A DNA stretch of 33,189 nt from Polaromonas sp. AER18D-145 (GTDB lineage Bacteria; Pseudomonadota; Gammaproteobacteria; Burkholderiales; Burkholderiaceae_C): positions 1 through 33,189 of the forward strand of contig NZ_NBZV01000050.1 of assembly GCF_002379095.1 (NCBI RefSeq), written 5' to 3'. This document shows, piece by piece, positions 14,594-24,094 of the stretch. Below the pieces are notes generated by a model that ran no database searches, was not told the DNA's origin, and was given only the letters and a program-made list of their open reading frames with translations. The first letter of the stretch is position 1. Every line of letters starts with the position of its first letter. The position numbers were made by a program, and so were the translations under genes.

Positions 14594-15514
14594 ATGACGA
14601 TTTCTCTCGTACTGACGCAATTGCTTAACGGCATCCAGCTCGGCGCACTGCTGTTCCTGCTTTCCGCCGGGCTGACCCTGGTGTTCGGGATCATGAACTT
14701 CGTGAACCTGATGCACGGCTCGCTCTTCATGATGGGCGCCTACTTCGCGGCCGCCGGCTACCAGATGTCGGGCTCGTTCGCGGTGGCAGCACTGGCTTCG
14801 GTCGCGGGCGGCCTGCTGCTCGGCGTCGTGGTCGAGCGGCTGGTGGTGTCCCGTATGTATCGCCGCGAGCACCTCGACCAGGTGCTGGTGACCTTCGGCC
14901 TAGTGCTTTTTTTCAACGAGATCGCCCGCATCGTGTGGGGGCCGAGTTCGGTTCATGCGGGCAGCCCGGCGGCGTTCGACGGCTCCATTTCGCTGGCGGG
15001 CGCCGCTTACCCGACTTACCGGCTGCTGATCATCGCCGTTGCGTTCTCGATCGGCGCCTTGCTTTACGTGCTGATCCACCGCACCCGAATCGGGATGCTG
15101 GTGCGGGCGGGCGCCAGCAGGCCCGACATGGTGAGCGCGCTGGGTGTGAACATCGCACGCCTGAAATGCTGGCTCTTTGCATTCGGCGCGATGCTTGCGG
15201 CCATCGGCGGCCTGATGGCCGGGCCGATCACCTCGGTGCAGCCCGGCATGGGTGAGCCGGTCTTGATCATGACGTTGGTAGTGATCGTCACCGGCGGCAT
15301 CGGTTCGATCCGCGGGGCCTTTTACGGCGCGATGATCATCGGTATCGTGGACACTGTGGGCCGCGCTTTCCTGCCCTTGCTGCTGCGCGAGGTCTTCGAG
15401 CGTTCGGTGGCGCAAGCAGCCGGGCCCGCCCTAGCGTCCGTCCTCATCTATCTTTTCATGGCCTGCGTGCTGGCGTTGCGCCCCAACGGTCTGTTCCCGG
15501 TACGCCATGGCTGA
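14594..15514 (+). CDS. Branched-chain-type ABC transporter permease (LivH), 306 aa
   Basis: An inner-membrane permease with about eight hydrophobic helices. The opening LTQLLNGIQLGALLFLLSAGLTLVFGIMNFVNLMHGSLFMMGAY is the LivH signature, in which the NxxHG segment is conserved. The cytoplasmic loop that docks the ATPase includes GASRPDMVSALGVNI. I chose the ATG at 14594 over a TTG nine bases earlier because it matches the usual LivH start. The 3' end overlaps livM by eight bases, which points to coupled translation. It should form the membrane channel with the next gene product. Confidence 0.92.
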   Translation: MTISLVLTQLLNGIQLGALLFLLSAGLTLVFGIMNFVNLMHGSLFMMGAYFAAAGYQMSGSFAVAALASVAGGLLLGVVVERLVVSRMYRREHLDQVLVTFGLVLFFNEIARIVWGPSSVHAGSPAAFDGSISLAGAAYPTYRLLIIAVAFSIGALLYVLIHRTRIGMLVRAGASRPDMVSALGVNIARLKCWLFAFGAMLAAIGGLMAGPITSVQPGMGEPVLIMTLVVIVTGGIGSIRGAFYGAMIIGIVDTVGRAFLPLLLREVFERSVAQAAGPALASVLIYLFMACVLALRPNGLFPVRHG

Positions 15515-16496
15515 ATCAAAACTGGACTTCATGCGCAGGCACTGGCTGCCCGCATCCCTGATGCTTGTGCTCGCGCTGCTGCCCTTGGCCGCCAACGCGT
15601 TGGGGCAGGGCTACTACATCACCTTCGCCAGCCGCGTCCTGGTGATCGCTATCGCGGCGGTGGGCTTGAACCTGGCGTTGGGATACGGGGGCATGGTGAG
15701 TTTCGGTCATGCACTCTATGTTGGGCTGGGTGCTTACGTGGTGGCAGTTCTGTCGGAGGCCGGAGTGCAGTCGGGGCCGCTACAACTCATGGTGGCACTT
15801 GCTGTTGGCGGACTGCTCGCGGTCGTGCTGGGCGTGGTCGCGCTGCGCACCAGCGGCATCGCTTTCATCATGATCACGCTCGCCTTTTCGCAGATGTTCC
15901 TCTATATCGTCATCAGCCTCAAGCGCTATGGCGGGGACGACGGCATGACGCTGGCCACGCGTAGCGACCTGTTCGGCCTATCGATGGAAGGGCCGATGTC
16001 GTTCTACTACCTCGTTCTGGCGTTGCTCGCGCTAGTGCTTACGGGCATAGCCCTGATATCGCGCTCCAGTTTCGGCTGGATCCTGCGCGGCAGCAAGCTC
16101 AACGCGCGCCGCATGGCAGCTCTAGGCTACCCGGTGCTCCGCTACAAGCTCACGGCCTACGTCATTTCGGCGATGGTCTGCATCGTCGCGGGTTTCCTGC
16201 TTGCGAATCTGTCGCGTTTCGCGTCCCCCTCGTACCTGCAATGGTCGCTGTCGGGCGAGCTGATCGTGATGGTGGTGCTGGGTGGGGCTGCCACCGTGTT
16301 CGGTCCGCTATACGGCGCGATCGTGCTGCTGGTGCTGGAGGAGCTACTCGCCAACGCGGCACTCCCCCTGCCCATGGGTGCCAATGCATTCATCCGCTCT
16401 CATTTCATGGGCCTCATAGGCATCTTCATCGTGTTGATGGCAATGGGTACACGACACGGCATATCTGGTTTGATGTCGCGGAAGGCGGGCGCATGA
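15507..16496 (+). CDS. Branched-chain-type ABC transporter permease (LivM), 329 aa
   Basis: The second permease, with about nine hydrophobic helices. The LivM signature AIAAVGLNLALGYGGMVSFGHALYVGLGAY lies near residues 48-77. GSKLNARRMAALGYPVLRYKL marks the ATPase-coupling loop. Its stop shares the ATGA overlap with livG. Together with LivH it forms the heterodimeric pore of the aromatic-acid transporter. Nothing is unusual in length or composition. Confidence 0.92.
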   Translation: MAESKLDFMRRHWLPASLMLVLALLPLAANALGQGYYITFASRVLVIAIAAVGLNLALGYGGMVSFGHALYVGLGAYVVAVLSEAGVQSGPLQLMVALAVGGLLAVVLGVVALRTSGIAFIMITLAFSQMFLYIVISLKRYGGDDGMTLATRSDLFGLSMEGPMSFYYLVLALLALVLTGIALISRSSFGWILRGSKLNARRMAALGYPVLRYKLTAYVISAMVCIVAGFLLANLSRFASPSYLQWSLSGELIVMVVLGGAATVFGPLYGAIVLLVLEELLANAALPLPMGANAFIRSHFMGLIGIFIVLMAMGTRHGISGLMSRKAGA

Positions 16497-17247
16497 ACGC
16501 ATTGCTCAGCGTCGAAAGGCTGGTCAAGAACTTCAGAGGCGTGCGCGCTTCCGATGGAATCAATTTCGATGTGCGACCAGGAGAAATCCACGCCGTGATC
16601 GGACCCAATGGCGCCGGCAAGACCACCCTGGTCAACCAGCTCGCGGGCGAGATCGCGCCGGATTCGGGGCGCATCCTGCTCGATGGGCACGACATCACCC
16701 GGGAGTCGCCGCAGCGCCGTGCGGCCCTGGGCATGGCGCGGTCCTACCAGATCACCGCGGTCTTCGACGACCTCAACGTGCTTGAGAACGTCTCGATGGC
16801 CGTGCTGGCAGCGCAGCGGGGTCACGGCATGCGCTTTTTCGACGACGTTGCGCGAAACGCCGGCATCGCAGGCCCAGCGTGTGAGGCGATCGACATGGTG
16901 GGTCTCGCGCCCATGGTGACCCGCCGCGCCGGTGACCTGGCGCACGGGGCCCGGCGGCAACTCGAGTTGGCGATGGTCATGGCGACCAAGCCCCGCATCA
17001 TGCTGTTGGACGAACCGATGGCCGGGACCGGCCCCGGCGAATCGCGCGAAATCATCCAACTGCTGCAGCGCATTCGTGGGAGCGCGGCGATCGTGCTGAT
17101 CGAACACGACCTGGAGGCCGTCTTCGCGCTGGCCGACCGCATCAGCGTGCTGGTGTACGGTAAGGTGATCGCCACCGGCAGTTGCGACGAGATCCGTGCC
17201 GACGCGGCCGTGCGGGAAGCGTACATCGGCGACGAGGAGGGCGTGTT

Positions 17248-17251
<4 letters not shown>
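16493..17251 (+). CDS. ABC transporter ATP-binding protein (LivG), 252 aa
   Basis: The first of two ATPases. Walker A is GPNGAGKTT (residues 38-46) and Walker B is RIMLLDEP. The family signature usually reads LSYGEQRRLEIA; here it is LAHGARRQLELAMVM, so the LSGGQ-like motif is degenerate (HGARR). Such variation is seen in LivG proteins and need not abolish function. The LivG-specific long insert after Walker A (residues about 85-125) is present. The start is the ATG of the ATGA overlap with livM. Confidence 0.92.
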
Positions 17252-17961
<710 letters not shown>

Positions 17962-17989
17962 ACGCTAGACCAAGACAACTGGAGTACCG

Positions 17990-18955
17990 ATGAAAGTAAC
18001 GATGCAGGACATTCGCGGCGTGGTGGGTATCGTGCCCACGCCGGCCACCGCCGACGCGGGACACTGGAGCGCCACGCAGACGATCGAGCTGGCTGAAACC
18101 GAGAAGATGGTGCGCACCGTCGTCGATGCCGGTGTGGATGTGATCATGACAACCGGCACTTTCGGCGAGTGCGCAACGCTGACCGCCGACGAGCTACGGA
18201 CGTTCGTGCAAGCGGTGGTCCGCACCGTCGCTGGCAAACGGCCCGTGTTCGCCGGTGTGACGACGCTCAACACGCGCGACACCATCACGCGCGGGCGCGA
18301 GCTGGTGGAGATCGGGGCCGACGGCCTGTTCGTGGGACGCCCGATGTGGCTGGCCATGGACGACAAATCGATTCTTCGTTTCTACCGTGACGTGGCACAG
18401 GCGCTCCCCGGCGTGCCGCTGGTCGTCTATGACAATCCGTCGGCCTTCAAGGGAAAAATCTCCCGTGAGGTTTACCGCGCGCTGGCCGAGATTCCCGAAG
18501 TGGTAGCGGCCAAGCACGTAGGCGGGCCCGCGCTGGTGCCTGACCTACTCGAAATAGGGCACAAAATCCGGCTGCTGCCGCTGGAGGTGGACTGGTGCGC
18601 GCTGGCGCGCGAGTACCCACAGCAGGCACAGGCCTGCTGGTCGGGCGGCGTGGCATGCGCTCCGGCGCCTCTAATTGCGCTGCGCGATGCGATCCTGGCC
18701 GGCGAATGGGACAAGGCCCAGGCCATTAGCGAGAAGGTGAACTGGGCAGTGCAGGCCATGTTTCCGGGCGGCGACATGTCCAAGTTCATGGACTACAGCA
18801 TCCAGCTGGGCCACGTGCGCTTCGAGGAAGCCGGACTCTTCAAGCCCGGCCCGCCCCGTCCGCCCTATCTGGAAGCGCCTGAAAGCTATGTGGAAGGCTC
18901 GCGTGTCTGCGGCCGCCGGTGGGCGGAACTGCAACGCGAGTTCGCAGGAACCTGA
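17990..18955 (+). CDS. NahE/PhdJ-type hydratase-aldolase (probable 2'-carboxybenzalpyruvate hydratase-aldolase)
   Basis: A 321-residue member of the DHDPS/N-acetylneuraminate lyase superfamily. The probable Schiff-base Lys is Lys175 (VVAAKHVGG); Tyr148 (VVYDNPSAFK) and GTFGECATLT (56-65) line the active site. The C-terminal block FPGGDMSKFMDYSIQLGHVRFEEAGLFKPGPPRPPY matches the NahE/PhdJ branch rather than DapA. These enzymes split an arylidene pyruvate into an aromatic aldehyde plus pyruvate. NahE makes salicylaldehyde and PhdJ makes 2-carboxybenzaldehyde. Followed by phthalate genes, and with no salicylate-route partners in the window, the PhdJ activity is the better fit; the exact substrate is inferred from context. 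Confidence 0.87.
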   Translation: MKVTMQDIRGVVGIVPTPATADAGHWSATQTIELAETEKMVRTVVDAGVDVIMTTGTFGECATLTADELRTFVQAVVRTVAGKRPVFAGVTTLNTRDTITRGRELVEIGADGLFVGRPMWLAMDDKSILRFYRDVAQALPGVPLVVYDNPSAFKGKISREVYRALAEIPEVVAAKHVGGPALVPDLLEIGHKIRLLPLEVDWCALAREYPQQAQACWSGGVACAPAPLIALRDAILAGEWDKAQAISEKVNWAVQAMFPGGDMSKFMDYSIQLGHVRFEEAGLFKPGPPRPPYLEAPESYVEGSRVCGRRWAELQREFAGT

Positions 18956-18971
18956 TCACAAGGAGACAAGC

Positions 18972-20105
18972 ATGAGCACTAACCCCAAAATTTCGGTCAA
19001 GACACTGGCAACGTTCGATAAGGACCTTGCCGAAGTATCGATTCGCGGCCAGTGGCAGTACGACGAAATGCTCGAGCGCCTGATCGACGGCCCCAAGACA
19101 ACGGCCTTGCCGATGCTGTGGAAGTGGGACGTCGTGCAGCGCAAGCTGATGGAGGCCTGCGACGTGATGGAAGAAAGTTTTACGGCTCGGCGAAACCTGT
19201 CTTTCATCAATCCCGGCCTTGAGCGCGGTGGCACGTCGCATACCATTTTGGCCGGGATGCAGGCGGTCAAACCGGGAGAAGTAGCGTGGGCGCACCGCCA
19301 CCCGATATCAGCCCTGCGGTTCGTGATGGACGGGGATCCGAAACTTTTTACCGTTGTCAACGGCGAGGTCCTGCCGATGGAAACTCACGACTTGGTGCTG
19401 ACGCCGGCCTGGACCTGGCATGACCACCACAACGAAGGCGAGAGCCTGGGTGTCTGGCTGGATGTGCTGGATGTGCCGCTGATGCTGTCGCTCGGCCAGA
19501 TGGCCTACCAGCCCCTGGGAAACACCGCGCAGCCGATGCGGCCCGAGCGTCACGAATATTCGAGCGAGCGCACCGGCATCGTCCGGCCGATGTGGGAGCA
19601 GCCCGTGGGCGGCGCGCTGCCGCGCCGTTATCCCTGGGCCGACGTCAAGCGGCAGCTGGACCTGTTCTGCGAGGGCGGTCCGGCCAGCCCCTATGACGAC
19701 GTTATCCTGGAGTATGTGGACCCGACGACGGGCGGCTCGACCTTGCCCACGCTGCGCTGCTGCGTGCAGCGGCTGCGCCCCGGCTTTGTCGGCCAGCAGC
19801 ACCGCCGCACCGCCAGCACGGTTTACTACGTCATCGAAGGTGAGGGCAGCACGCGCATTGGCGACACCGAACTCCACTGGGGGCCGCGCGACGTTTTTGT
19901 CGTGCCGACCTGGATGTGGCATGAACACCGGTCGCTGGGCCAGGGCGCAACGCTCTTCAGCGTCAGCGACGCGCCCGTGCTGGAGGCCGCGCAGCTTTTT
20001 CGCGAGGAGCCCGAATCGCACGTCGGGCGTCATCCTTCGCCGCCGCCGCCCCTGCACGCCCACACCACATCGGGCGCGGCGCAGGACGCAGGACGCAAGG
20101 AGTAA
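18972..20105 (+). CDS. Bicupin ring-cleavage dioxygenase (gentisate dioxygenase family; probable 1-hydroxy-2-naphthoate dioxygenase)
   Basis: A 377-residue cytoplasmic protein with two cupin domains. The N-terminal one holds the Fe(II) ligands His108, His110 (AWAHRHPISALRF) and His150 (TWHDHH), as in gentisate 1,2-dioxygenase. The C-terminal cupin (QQHRRTASTVYYVIEGEGSTRIGDTE, then PTWMWHEH) resembles the first and also keeps several His residues. The family includes gentisate, salicylate and 1-hydroxy-2-naphthoate dioxygenases (PhdI). No maleylpyruvate isomerase or fumarylpyruvate hydrolase is present, while a PhdJ-type aldolase lies just upstream. Cleavage of 1-hydroxy-2-naphthoate to 2'-carboxybenzalpyruvate is therefore the best guess. 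AGGAGAC precedes the ATG. Confidence 0.85.
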   Translation: MSTNPKISVKTLATFDKDLAEVSIRGQWQYDEMLERLIDGPKTTALPMLWKWDVVQRKLMEACDVMEESFTARRNLSFINPGLERGGTSHTILAGMQAVKPGEVAWAHRHPISALRFVMDGDPKLFTVVNGEVLPMETHDLVLTPAWTWHDHHNEGESLGVWLDVLDVPLMLSLGQMAYQPLGNTAQPMRPERHEYSSERTGIVRPMWEQPVGGALPRRYPWADVKRQLDLFCEGGPASPYDDVILEYVDPTTGGSTLPTLRCCVQRLRPGFVGQQHRRTASTVYYVIEGEGSTRIGDTELHWGPRDVFVVPTWMWHEHRSLGQGATLFSVSDAPVLEAAQLFREEPESHVGRHPSPPPPLHAHTTSGAAQDAGRKE

Positions 20106-20108
20106 GCC

Positions 20109-20582
20109 ATGAATGACCAATTGATGCAGCAGCATGTGGCGGACCTGTACACGCGTTACGCGGAAACGCTTTGTGATCTCGAGATCGCAAAGTGGCCCGA
20201 ATATTTCACCGACGACTGCCTGTACCGCATCGTCTCGCGTCCCAACCACGACCGGGGCCAGCGCATCGGTCCCATGTTCGCGGAGAACAAGGGCGCCCTG
20301 AAGGACCGGGTGGCCGCGATCCAGGGGACGATGGTCTATTCCGCACGCAGCCTGACGCACATCGTCAGTGGCGCGCGCGTGGTTGGCGGCGACGAAGCCG
20401 CCTTGCGCACGCGAAGCATGCTGGCTGTCTACCAGACACTGGTGGACGGCACGACTCAACTGCAGCTGGTGGGCCGCACTTTCGACGTGGTCGATACGCG
20501 CGGGCCTGAATTGAAGTTCCGTGAACGGGTGGTGGTATTTGACACCGAACTGCTCGCCGGCGCACTGGTCTACCCCGTTTAA
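20109..20582 (+). CDS. Ring-hydroxylating oxygenase beta (small) subunit, 157 aa
   Basis: A small SnoaL/NTF2-like fold protein of the aromatic-ring-hydroxylating dioxygenase beta family. DLYTRYAETLCDLEIAKWPEYFTDDCLYRI and the later VLARTRSML-like stretch (AALRTRSMLAVYQTL) are family features. The length suits NagH/AndAd-type subunits (about 160 residues). It has no cofactor and serves to build the alpha3beta3 oxygenase. It lies three bases after the bicupin gene and twelve before the alpha subunit; beta before alpha is less usual than alpha before beta. Confidence 0.9.
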   Translation: MNDQLMQQHVADLYTRYAETLCDLEIAKWPEYFTDDCLYRIVSRPNHDRGQRIGPMFAENKGALKDRVAAIQGTMVYSARSLTHIVSGARVVGGDEAALRTRSMLAVYQTLVDGTTQLQLVGRTFDVVDTRGPELKFRERVVVFDTELLAGALVYPV

Positions 20583-20594
20583 AGGACTGAAAAC

Positions 20595-21902
20595 ATGAAC
20601 CAAGCATGCCCCCACGTCGACGCCGGCGCCGCAGCCGAGGCCGCTACCGAACTGCGCCCGATCAAGATCTGGCCGCGCGAGGACAGCTCGCGCGTCCCGC
20701 TCTGGGTATACACCGACCAGGACAACTACCGGCGCGAGCTGGAACTCGTGTTCTACGGGCCGCACTGGCACATGGTCGGCCTGGAAAGCGAGATTCCCAA
20801 CCCGGGTGACTTCAAGCGCGCCACCATCGGCGAGCGCACGGTGATCGTGACCCGCGCCGAAGGCGGCGAGCTCAGCGTGCTCCTGAACAGCTGCGCGCAC
20901 CGCGGGGTCGAGGTCTGCCAGGCGGCCTATGGCACGCAAAAGGAGATCATGTGCCCCTACCACCAGTGGACGTACGACCTCAAGGGCAACCTGATGGGTG
21001 TGCCGTTCAAGCGCGGCGTCAAGGGCAAGGGCGGATTTCCGGCCGACTTCGACACGAAGCAGCACGGGCTGCGCACCCTGAAGGTCGAGAGCATCAACGG
21101 CTGCATCTTCGCCACCTTCGACCACGAGGCTCCCGCCCTGCGCGAGTACCTGGGTGAAGGCAACTACGAATACTTCACACGCATCTTCAACGGCCGCAAG
21201 ACCAAGGTCCTGGGCCATCAGCGCCAGCGGATCAAGGGCAACTGGAAGCTGTACATGGAGAACATCAAGGACCCGTATCACGCGTCGCTGCTGCACGTGT
21301 TCCTGATCAGCTTCGGCCTGTACCGCATTGACCAGAAGGGCATCACCGTGACCGATGAGCGCACGCTGGCCCACAACGTGTTCGCGTCGATCCGCAACCC
21401 GGCAGGCCAGACCAGCGGCACCGAAGACATGAAGTCGTACCGCAAGGACCTCAAGCTCAACGACATGAACCTGATCTCGGCCTCCAAGGAGTTCGATGAC
21501 GACATCACGATCCAGATCCAGACGGTGTTCCCGGATCTGGTGCTCCAGCAGCAGGGCAACAGCCTGCAGATGCGTTATGTCATTCCCCGTGGTCCCGACG
21601 AGTTCGAGTTGCAGTGGACGTATTTCGGCTACGAGGACGACAGCGAGGAGACGACGTTGCGCAGGCTGCGCCAGGCCAACCTCACGGGGCCATCGGGCTT
21701 CGTGTCGATCGACGACACCGAGGTTCTGGAATATTCCGGCGCAGGCATTCGCCCCAACCCCTCGCACATCGCCGTGGTGGAGCTGGGTGGACGCGAGGGC
21801 GCGGCCCCGGACGACGGCAACATGGTGACCGAAGGCCCGATCCGCGGCTTCTACGAGTACTACCGTCGCGTGATGTACGGCCAGGTACGGAGCCCGCAGT
21901 GA
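20595..21902 (+). CDS. Ring-hydroxylating oxygenase alpha subunit, NagG/AndAc type, 435 aa
   Basis: The catalytic subunit. The Rieske cluster ligands are Cys100, His102, Cys120 and His123 (CAHRG; CPYHQW). The mononuclear iron site is in ENIKDPYHASLLH, with Asp226, His229 and His234. SSRVPLWVYT, GLESEIPNPGDFKR and QRIKGNWKLYMENIKDPYH align it with salicylate 5-hydroxylase (NagG) and anthranilate dioxygenase (AndAc), enzymes acting on ring carboxylates, rather than with naphthalene dioxygenase. In context it may hydroxylate 2-naphthoate to 1-hydroxy-2-naphthoate, the substrate of the adjacent bicupin. That activity is a hypothesis. Electrons should come through the ferredoxin at 13031. Confidence 0.9.
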   Translation: MNQACPHVDAGAAAEAATELRPIKIWPREDSSRVPLWVYTDQDNYRRELELVFYGPHWHMVGLESEIPNPGDFKRATIGERTVIVTRAEGGELSVLLNSCAHRGVEVCQAAYGTQKEIMCPYHQWTYDLKGNLMGVPFKRGVKGKGGFPADFDTKQHGLRTLKVESINGCIFATFDHEAPALREYLGEGNYEYFTRIFNGRKTKVLGHQRQRIKGNWKLYMENIKDPYHASLLHVFLISFGLYRIDQKGITVTDERTLAHNVFASIRNPAGQTSGTEDMKSYRKDLKLNDMNLISASKEFDDDITIQIQTVFPDLVLQQQGNSLQMRYVIPRGPDEFELQWTYFGYEDDSEETTLRRLRQANLTGPSGFVSIDDTEVLEYSGAGIRPNPSHIAVVELGGREGAAPDDGNMVTEGPIRGFYEYYRRVMYGQVRSPQ

Positions 21903-22528
21903 CCGCACGACCGAAGATGGCAAGCCTCACGCCTTTGGCGGAAAGCGGCCCGTTGCCGCAACTCGGCGACAGCCTGGGGTTTCTCATCTGCGACACCGCT
22001 CGCTATGTCAAGCGCGTCCTCTACGCCCGGCTGGCGCCCTACGGCATTCCGGGCGGCTGCTGGTTCGTGCTGCGCGCGCTGTGGCAGCAGGACGGGGTAT
22101 CGCAGCGTGAACTCAGTGCGACCCTGGGCTTGGCAGAGCCCGCGCTGATGATGACGCTTCGTACGCTGGAGAGGCTGGGCTTAGTCGCGAGGGAGCGCGA
22201 CCCCGCTGACAGGCGGCGCATGTTCGTCAACCTCACTGCACGGGCGCAGGGTCTGAAAAAGGAACTTCTGAACGTCGCGAGCGATGTCAACCAGTCCATG
22301 CACGCCGCGATGTCGGAAGCGCAGCGGCAGGCCATGATGTCGGGACTCGCATCGGTACACGAGCAACTGGCCAGCACCTGCGTGGACGTTGTCGCACCCA
22401 GCGCCGAACCGGCCACCAACAAGTCTTCTTCTGGCGCGGTGAGCATGTTGCGTCCCCGTCCCACGCTGGTGCGCAGCTCGCAGATTCGCGCGCGCGCGGC
22501 CGCTGCGAGCAGCAAGAAAGTGAATTGA
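21899..22528 (+). CDS. MarR-family regulator of module 1, 209 aa
   Basis: A winged-helix regulator. The HTH (WQQDGVSQRELSATLGLAEPALMMTLRTLERLGLV) and the wing ERDPADRRRMFVNLT are standard for MarR. The C-terminal 50 residues are a Ser/Ala/Arg-rich tail beyond the usual MarR length (about 150). The GTG at 21899 overlaps the oxygenase stop as GTGA; an ATG at 21917 is the alternative. MarR proteins of aromatic catabolism usually release DNA on binding an aromatic acid or its CoA ester. GATATC palindromes at 12965 and 24061 are candidate targets. Confidence 0.88.
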   Translation: MTARPKMASLTPLAESGPLPQLGDSLGFLICDTARYVKRVLYARLAPYGIPGGCWFVLRALWQQDGVSQRELSATLGLAEPALMMTLRTLERLGLVARERDPADRRRMFVNLTARAQGLKKELLNVASDVNQSMHAAMSEAQRQAMMSGLASVHEQLASTCVDVVAPSAEPATNKSSSGAVSMLRPRPTLVRSSQIRARAAAASSKKVN

Positions 22529-22533
22529 GCACC

Positions 22534-24021
22534 ATGGAAACAACCCTCTCCAGCAAGATTGCGCCGGCCGTTGCGTCCGTGTTGCCGCGCCACCGCCAGC
22601 TCTATGCAGGTGGGCAGTGGATGGAGCCTCATGGCGGCTACCGCGATACTTGGAACCCGGCCACCGGCGAATCGCTCGGCCCGTGCGCGGAAGCCGATGC
22701 ATCCGACGTGCAGGCTGTCGTTGAGAAGGCGCAGGCAGGTTTCGAGGCCTGGCGCCAGGTCAAGCCGCTGGAGCGTGCGGCGCTGCTGCGGCGCATCGCC
22801 CAAGTGCTGCGCGACAACGCGGGCGAGCTGGCCCTGATCGATGCCGCCAACTGCGGCAATCCGGTCAAGGAAATGGCAGGCGACGCGCTCGCCGCTGCTG
22901 CCCAGGTGGAGTACTTCGCCGGGCTAGTCACCGAGATCAAGGGCGAAACCATGCCCATGGGCGATGGCGTGGTCAACCTAACAGTGCGCGAGCCCTTGGG
23001 GGTCTGCGCGCGTATCGTCGCCTACAACCATCCCTTGATGTTCGTCGCGGGCAAGCTGGCGCCGGTAATCGCGGCGGGCAACTCGGCGGTGATGAAGGCT
23101 CCTCAGCAGGCGCCGCTGTCGACTTACCGGTTGATGGAGCTGATCGAGGGTATCCTTCCGCCGGGCGTGCTGAATATCGTCACAGGCGGTGCGGCCGCAG
23201 GGCAGGCGCTCGTGGAGCATCCGTTGGTGCAGCATGTGGCCCTGATCGGAAGCGTCGCCACGGGACGCGCGATCGCGCGCACCGCCGCCGACCAGTTGAA
23301 GAAGATTTCCCTGGAACTGGGTGGAAAAAACGCCTGCATCATCTTCCCCGACGCCAATATCGACGCTGCGATTCGCGGCGCCGTGGGCGGCATGAACTTC
23401 GGCTGGTGTGGGCAGTCCTGCGGCTCGACGTCGCGATTGTTCGTGCACGAGTCCGTGTACGACCGCGTCGTTGAAGGCGTGCTGGCGCAGGTGCGCCACT
23501 TCCGGCCGGGCATTCCCACCGAGATGTCGACCACCATGGGTTCGTTAGTCTCCAAGGACCAGTTCGACAAGGTGCTGCGCTACATCGACATTGCGCACGC
23601 GGACGGCGCGCGCTTGCTGCACGGCGGCAAGCGTTCGGACGACCCCGCGCTGACCAACGGCTTTTTCGTGGAGCCGACCGTCTTTGACGGAGTCACGCAG
23701 GACATGCGCATTGCTCAGGAGGAGGTCTTCGGGCCCATCCTGTCAATCCTCAAGTGGGGCGATACGCAAGACATGCTGGCACAGGTCAATGCGGTCGAAT
23801 ACGGCTTGACCTGTTCCATCTGGACCGGCAATCTCGCCAATGCGCACTACGCCTCGGCGCAAGTGCAGGCCGGATACGTCTGGGTGAACAACGCCAGCCG
23901 GCATTTCATCGGCGTGCCGTTCGGCGGCTACAAGCTGTCTGGCATTGGCCGCGAGGAATCGTTGGAAGAGCTGTTGCACTACACCCAGGTCAAGAACATC
24001 AATATAACGCTGACGCCCTGA
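22534..24021 (+). CDS. NAD(P)-dependent aldehyde dehydrogenase (probable 2-carboxybenzaldehyde dehydrogenase), 495 aa
   Basis: A full-length ALDH-superfamily enzyme with the oxyanion Asn165 (AYNHP), general-base Glu261 (ISLELGGKNACIIF) and catalytic Cys296 (GQSCGSTS). The NAD-site motif GSVATGRAI is present. ALDHs oxidise aldehydes to acids. Here the aldehyde is probably 2-carboxybenzaldehyde released by the upstream aldolase, giving phthalate, the substrate of the next gene set (the PhdK step of the phenanthrene route). The ATG at 22534 was chosen; a TTG at 22525 overlapping the marR stop is possible. It is the last gene of module 1. Confidence 0.88.
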   Translation: METTLSSKIAPAVASVLPRHRQLYAGGQWMEPHGGYRDTWNPATGESLGPCAEADASDVQAVVEKAQAGFEAWRQVKPLERAALLRRIAQVLRDNAGELALIDAANCGNPVKEMAGDALAAAAQVEYFAGLVTEIKGETMPMGDGVVNLTVREPLGVCARIVAYNHPLMFVAGKLAPVIAAGNSAVMKAPQQAPLSTYRLMELIEGILPPGVLNIVTGGAAAGQALVEHPLVQHVALIGSVATGRAIARTAADQLKKISLELGGKNACIIFPDANIDAAIRGAVGGMNFGWCGQSCGSTSRLFVHESVYDRVVEGVLAQVRHFRPGIPTEMSTTMGSLVSKDQFDKVLRYIDIAHADGARLLHGGKRSDDPALTNGFFVEPTVFDGVTQDMRIAQEEVFGPILSILKWGDTQDMLAQVNAVEYGLTCSIWTGNLANAHYASAQVQAGYVWVNNASRHFIGVPFGGYKLSGIGREESLEELLHYTQVKNINITLTP

Positions 24022-24060
24022 GCAGTCATCGCATTGCCGGGCCGCGACGGCTCATTGAAC

Positions 24061-24072
24061 TTAGATATCTAA
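24061..24072. promoter_or_regulatory. Perfect palindrome TTAGATATCTAA upstream of module 2
   Basis: This 12-bp perfect palindrome lies 22 bases before the phthalate oxygenase start, in the only sizeable gap (73 bases) between modules 1 and 2. A one-mismatch copy occurs upstream of module 1 at 12965-12976. It is the likely operator of a second promoter; a MarR protein encoded in the cluster is the presumed ligand. Confidence 0.55.
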
Positions 24073-24094
24073 CCAAATACAGAAGGATCCAAAC

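Noticed and set aside
13311..14594. 427-codon minus-strand frame over the first binding protein
   Set aside because: It is antisense to an intact gene with a signal peptide and family start. Its translation is low-complexity and unlike any protein family.
17990..18955. Dihydrodipicolinate synthase (DapA)
   Set aside because: The superfamily is right, but the GTFGECATLT segment and the long C-terminal block ending in the PPY region match NahE/PhdJ enzymes, and the context is catabolic.
18972..20105. Reading the bicupin as gentisate 1,2-dioxygenase in a salicylate-gentisate pathway
   Set aside because: It is possible by family, and the NagG-like oxygenase fits it, but no maleylpyruvate isomerase or fumarylpyruvate hydrolase is present, while the PhdJ-type aldolase, ALDH and phthalate genes are. 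It is kept only as an alternative.
19308..21923. 871-codon open frame on the minus strand
   Set aside because: It lies antisense to the bicupin and oxygenase genes, whose catalytic motifs are clear. Its product is repetitive, His/Val/Arg-rich and matches no family. It is a by-product of GC-rich codon use.
24055..24083. Sigma70 promoter TTGAAC / TACAGA around the module 2 palindrome
   Set aside because: The spacing is good, but the predicted start of transcription would fall after the ribosome-binding site, so it could not serve the oxygenase gene.
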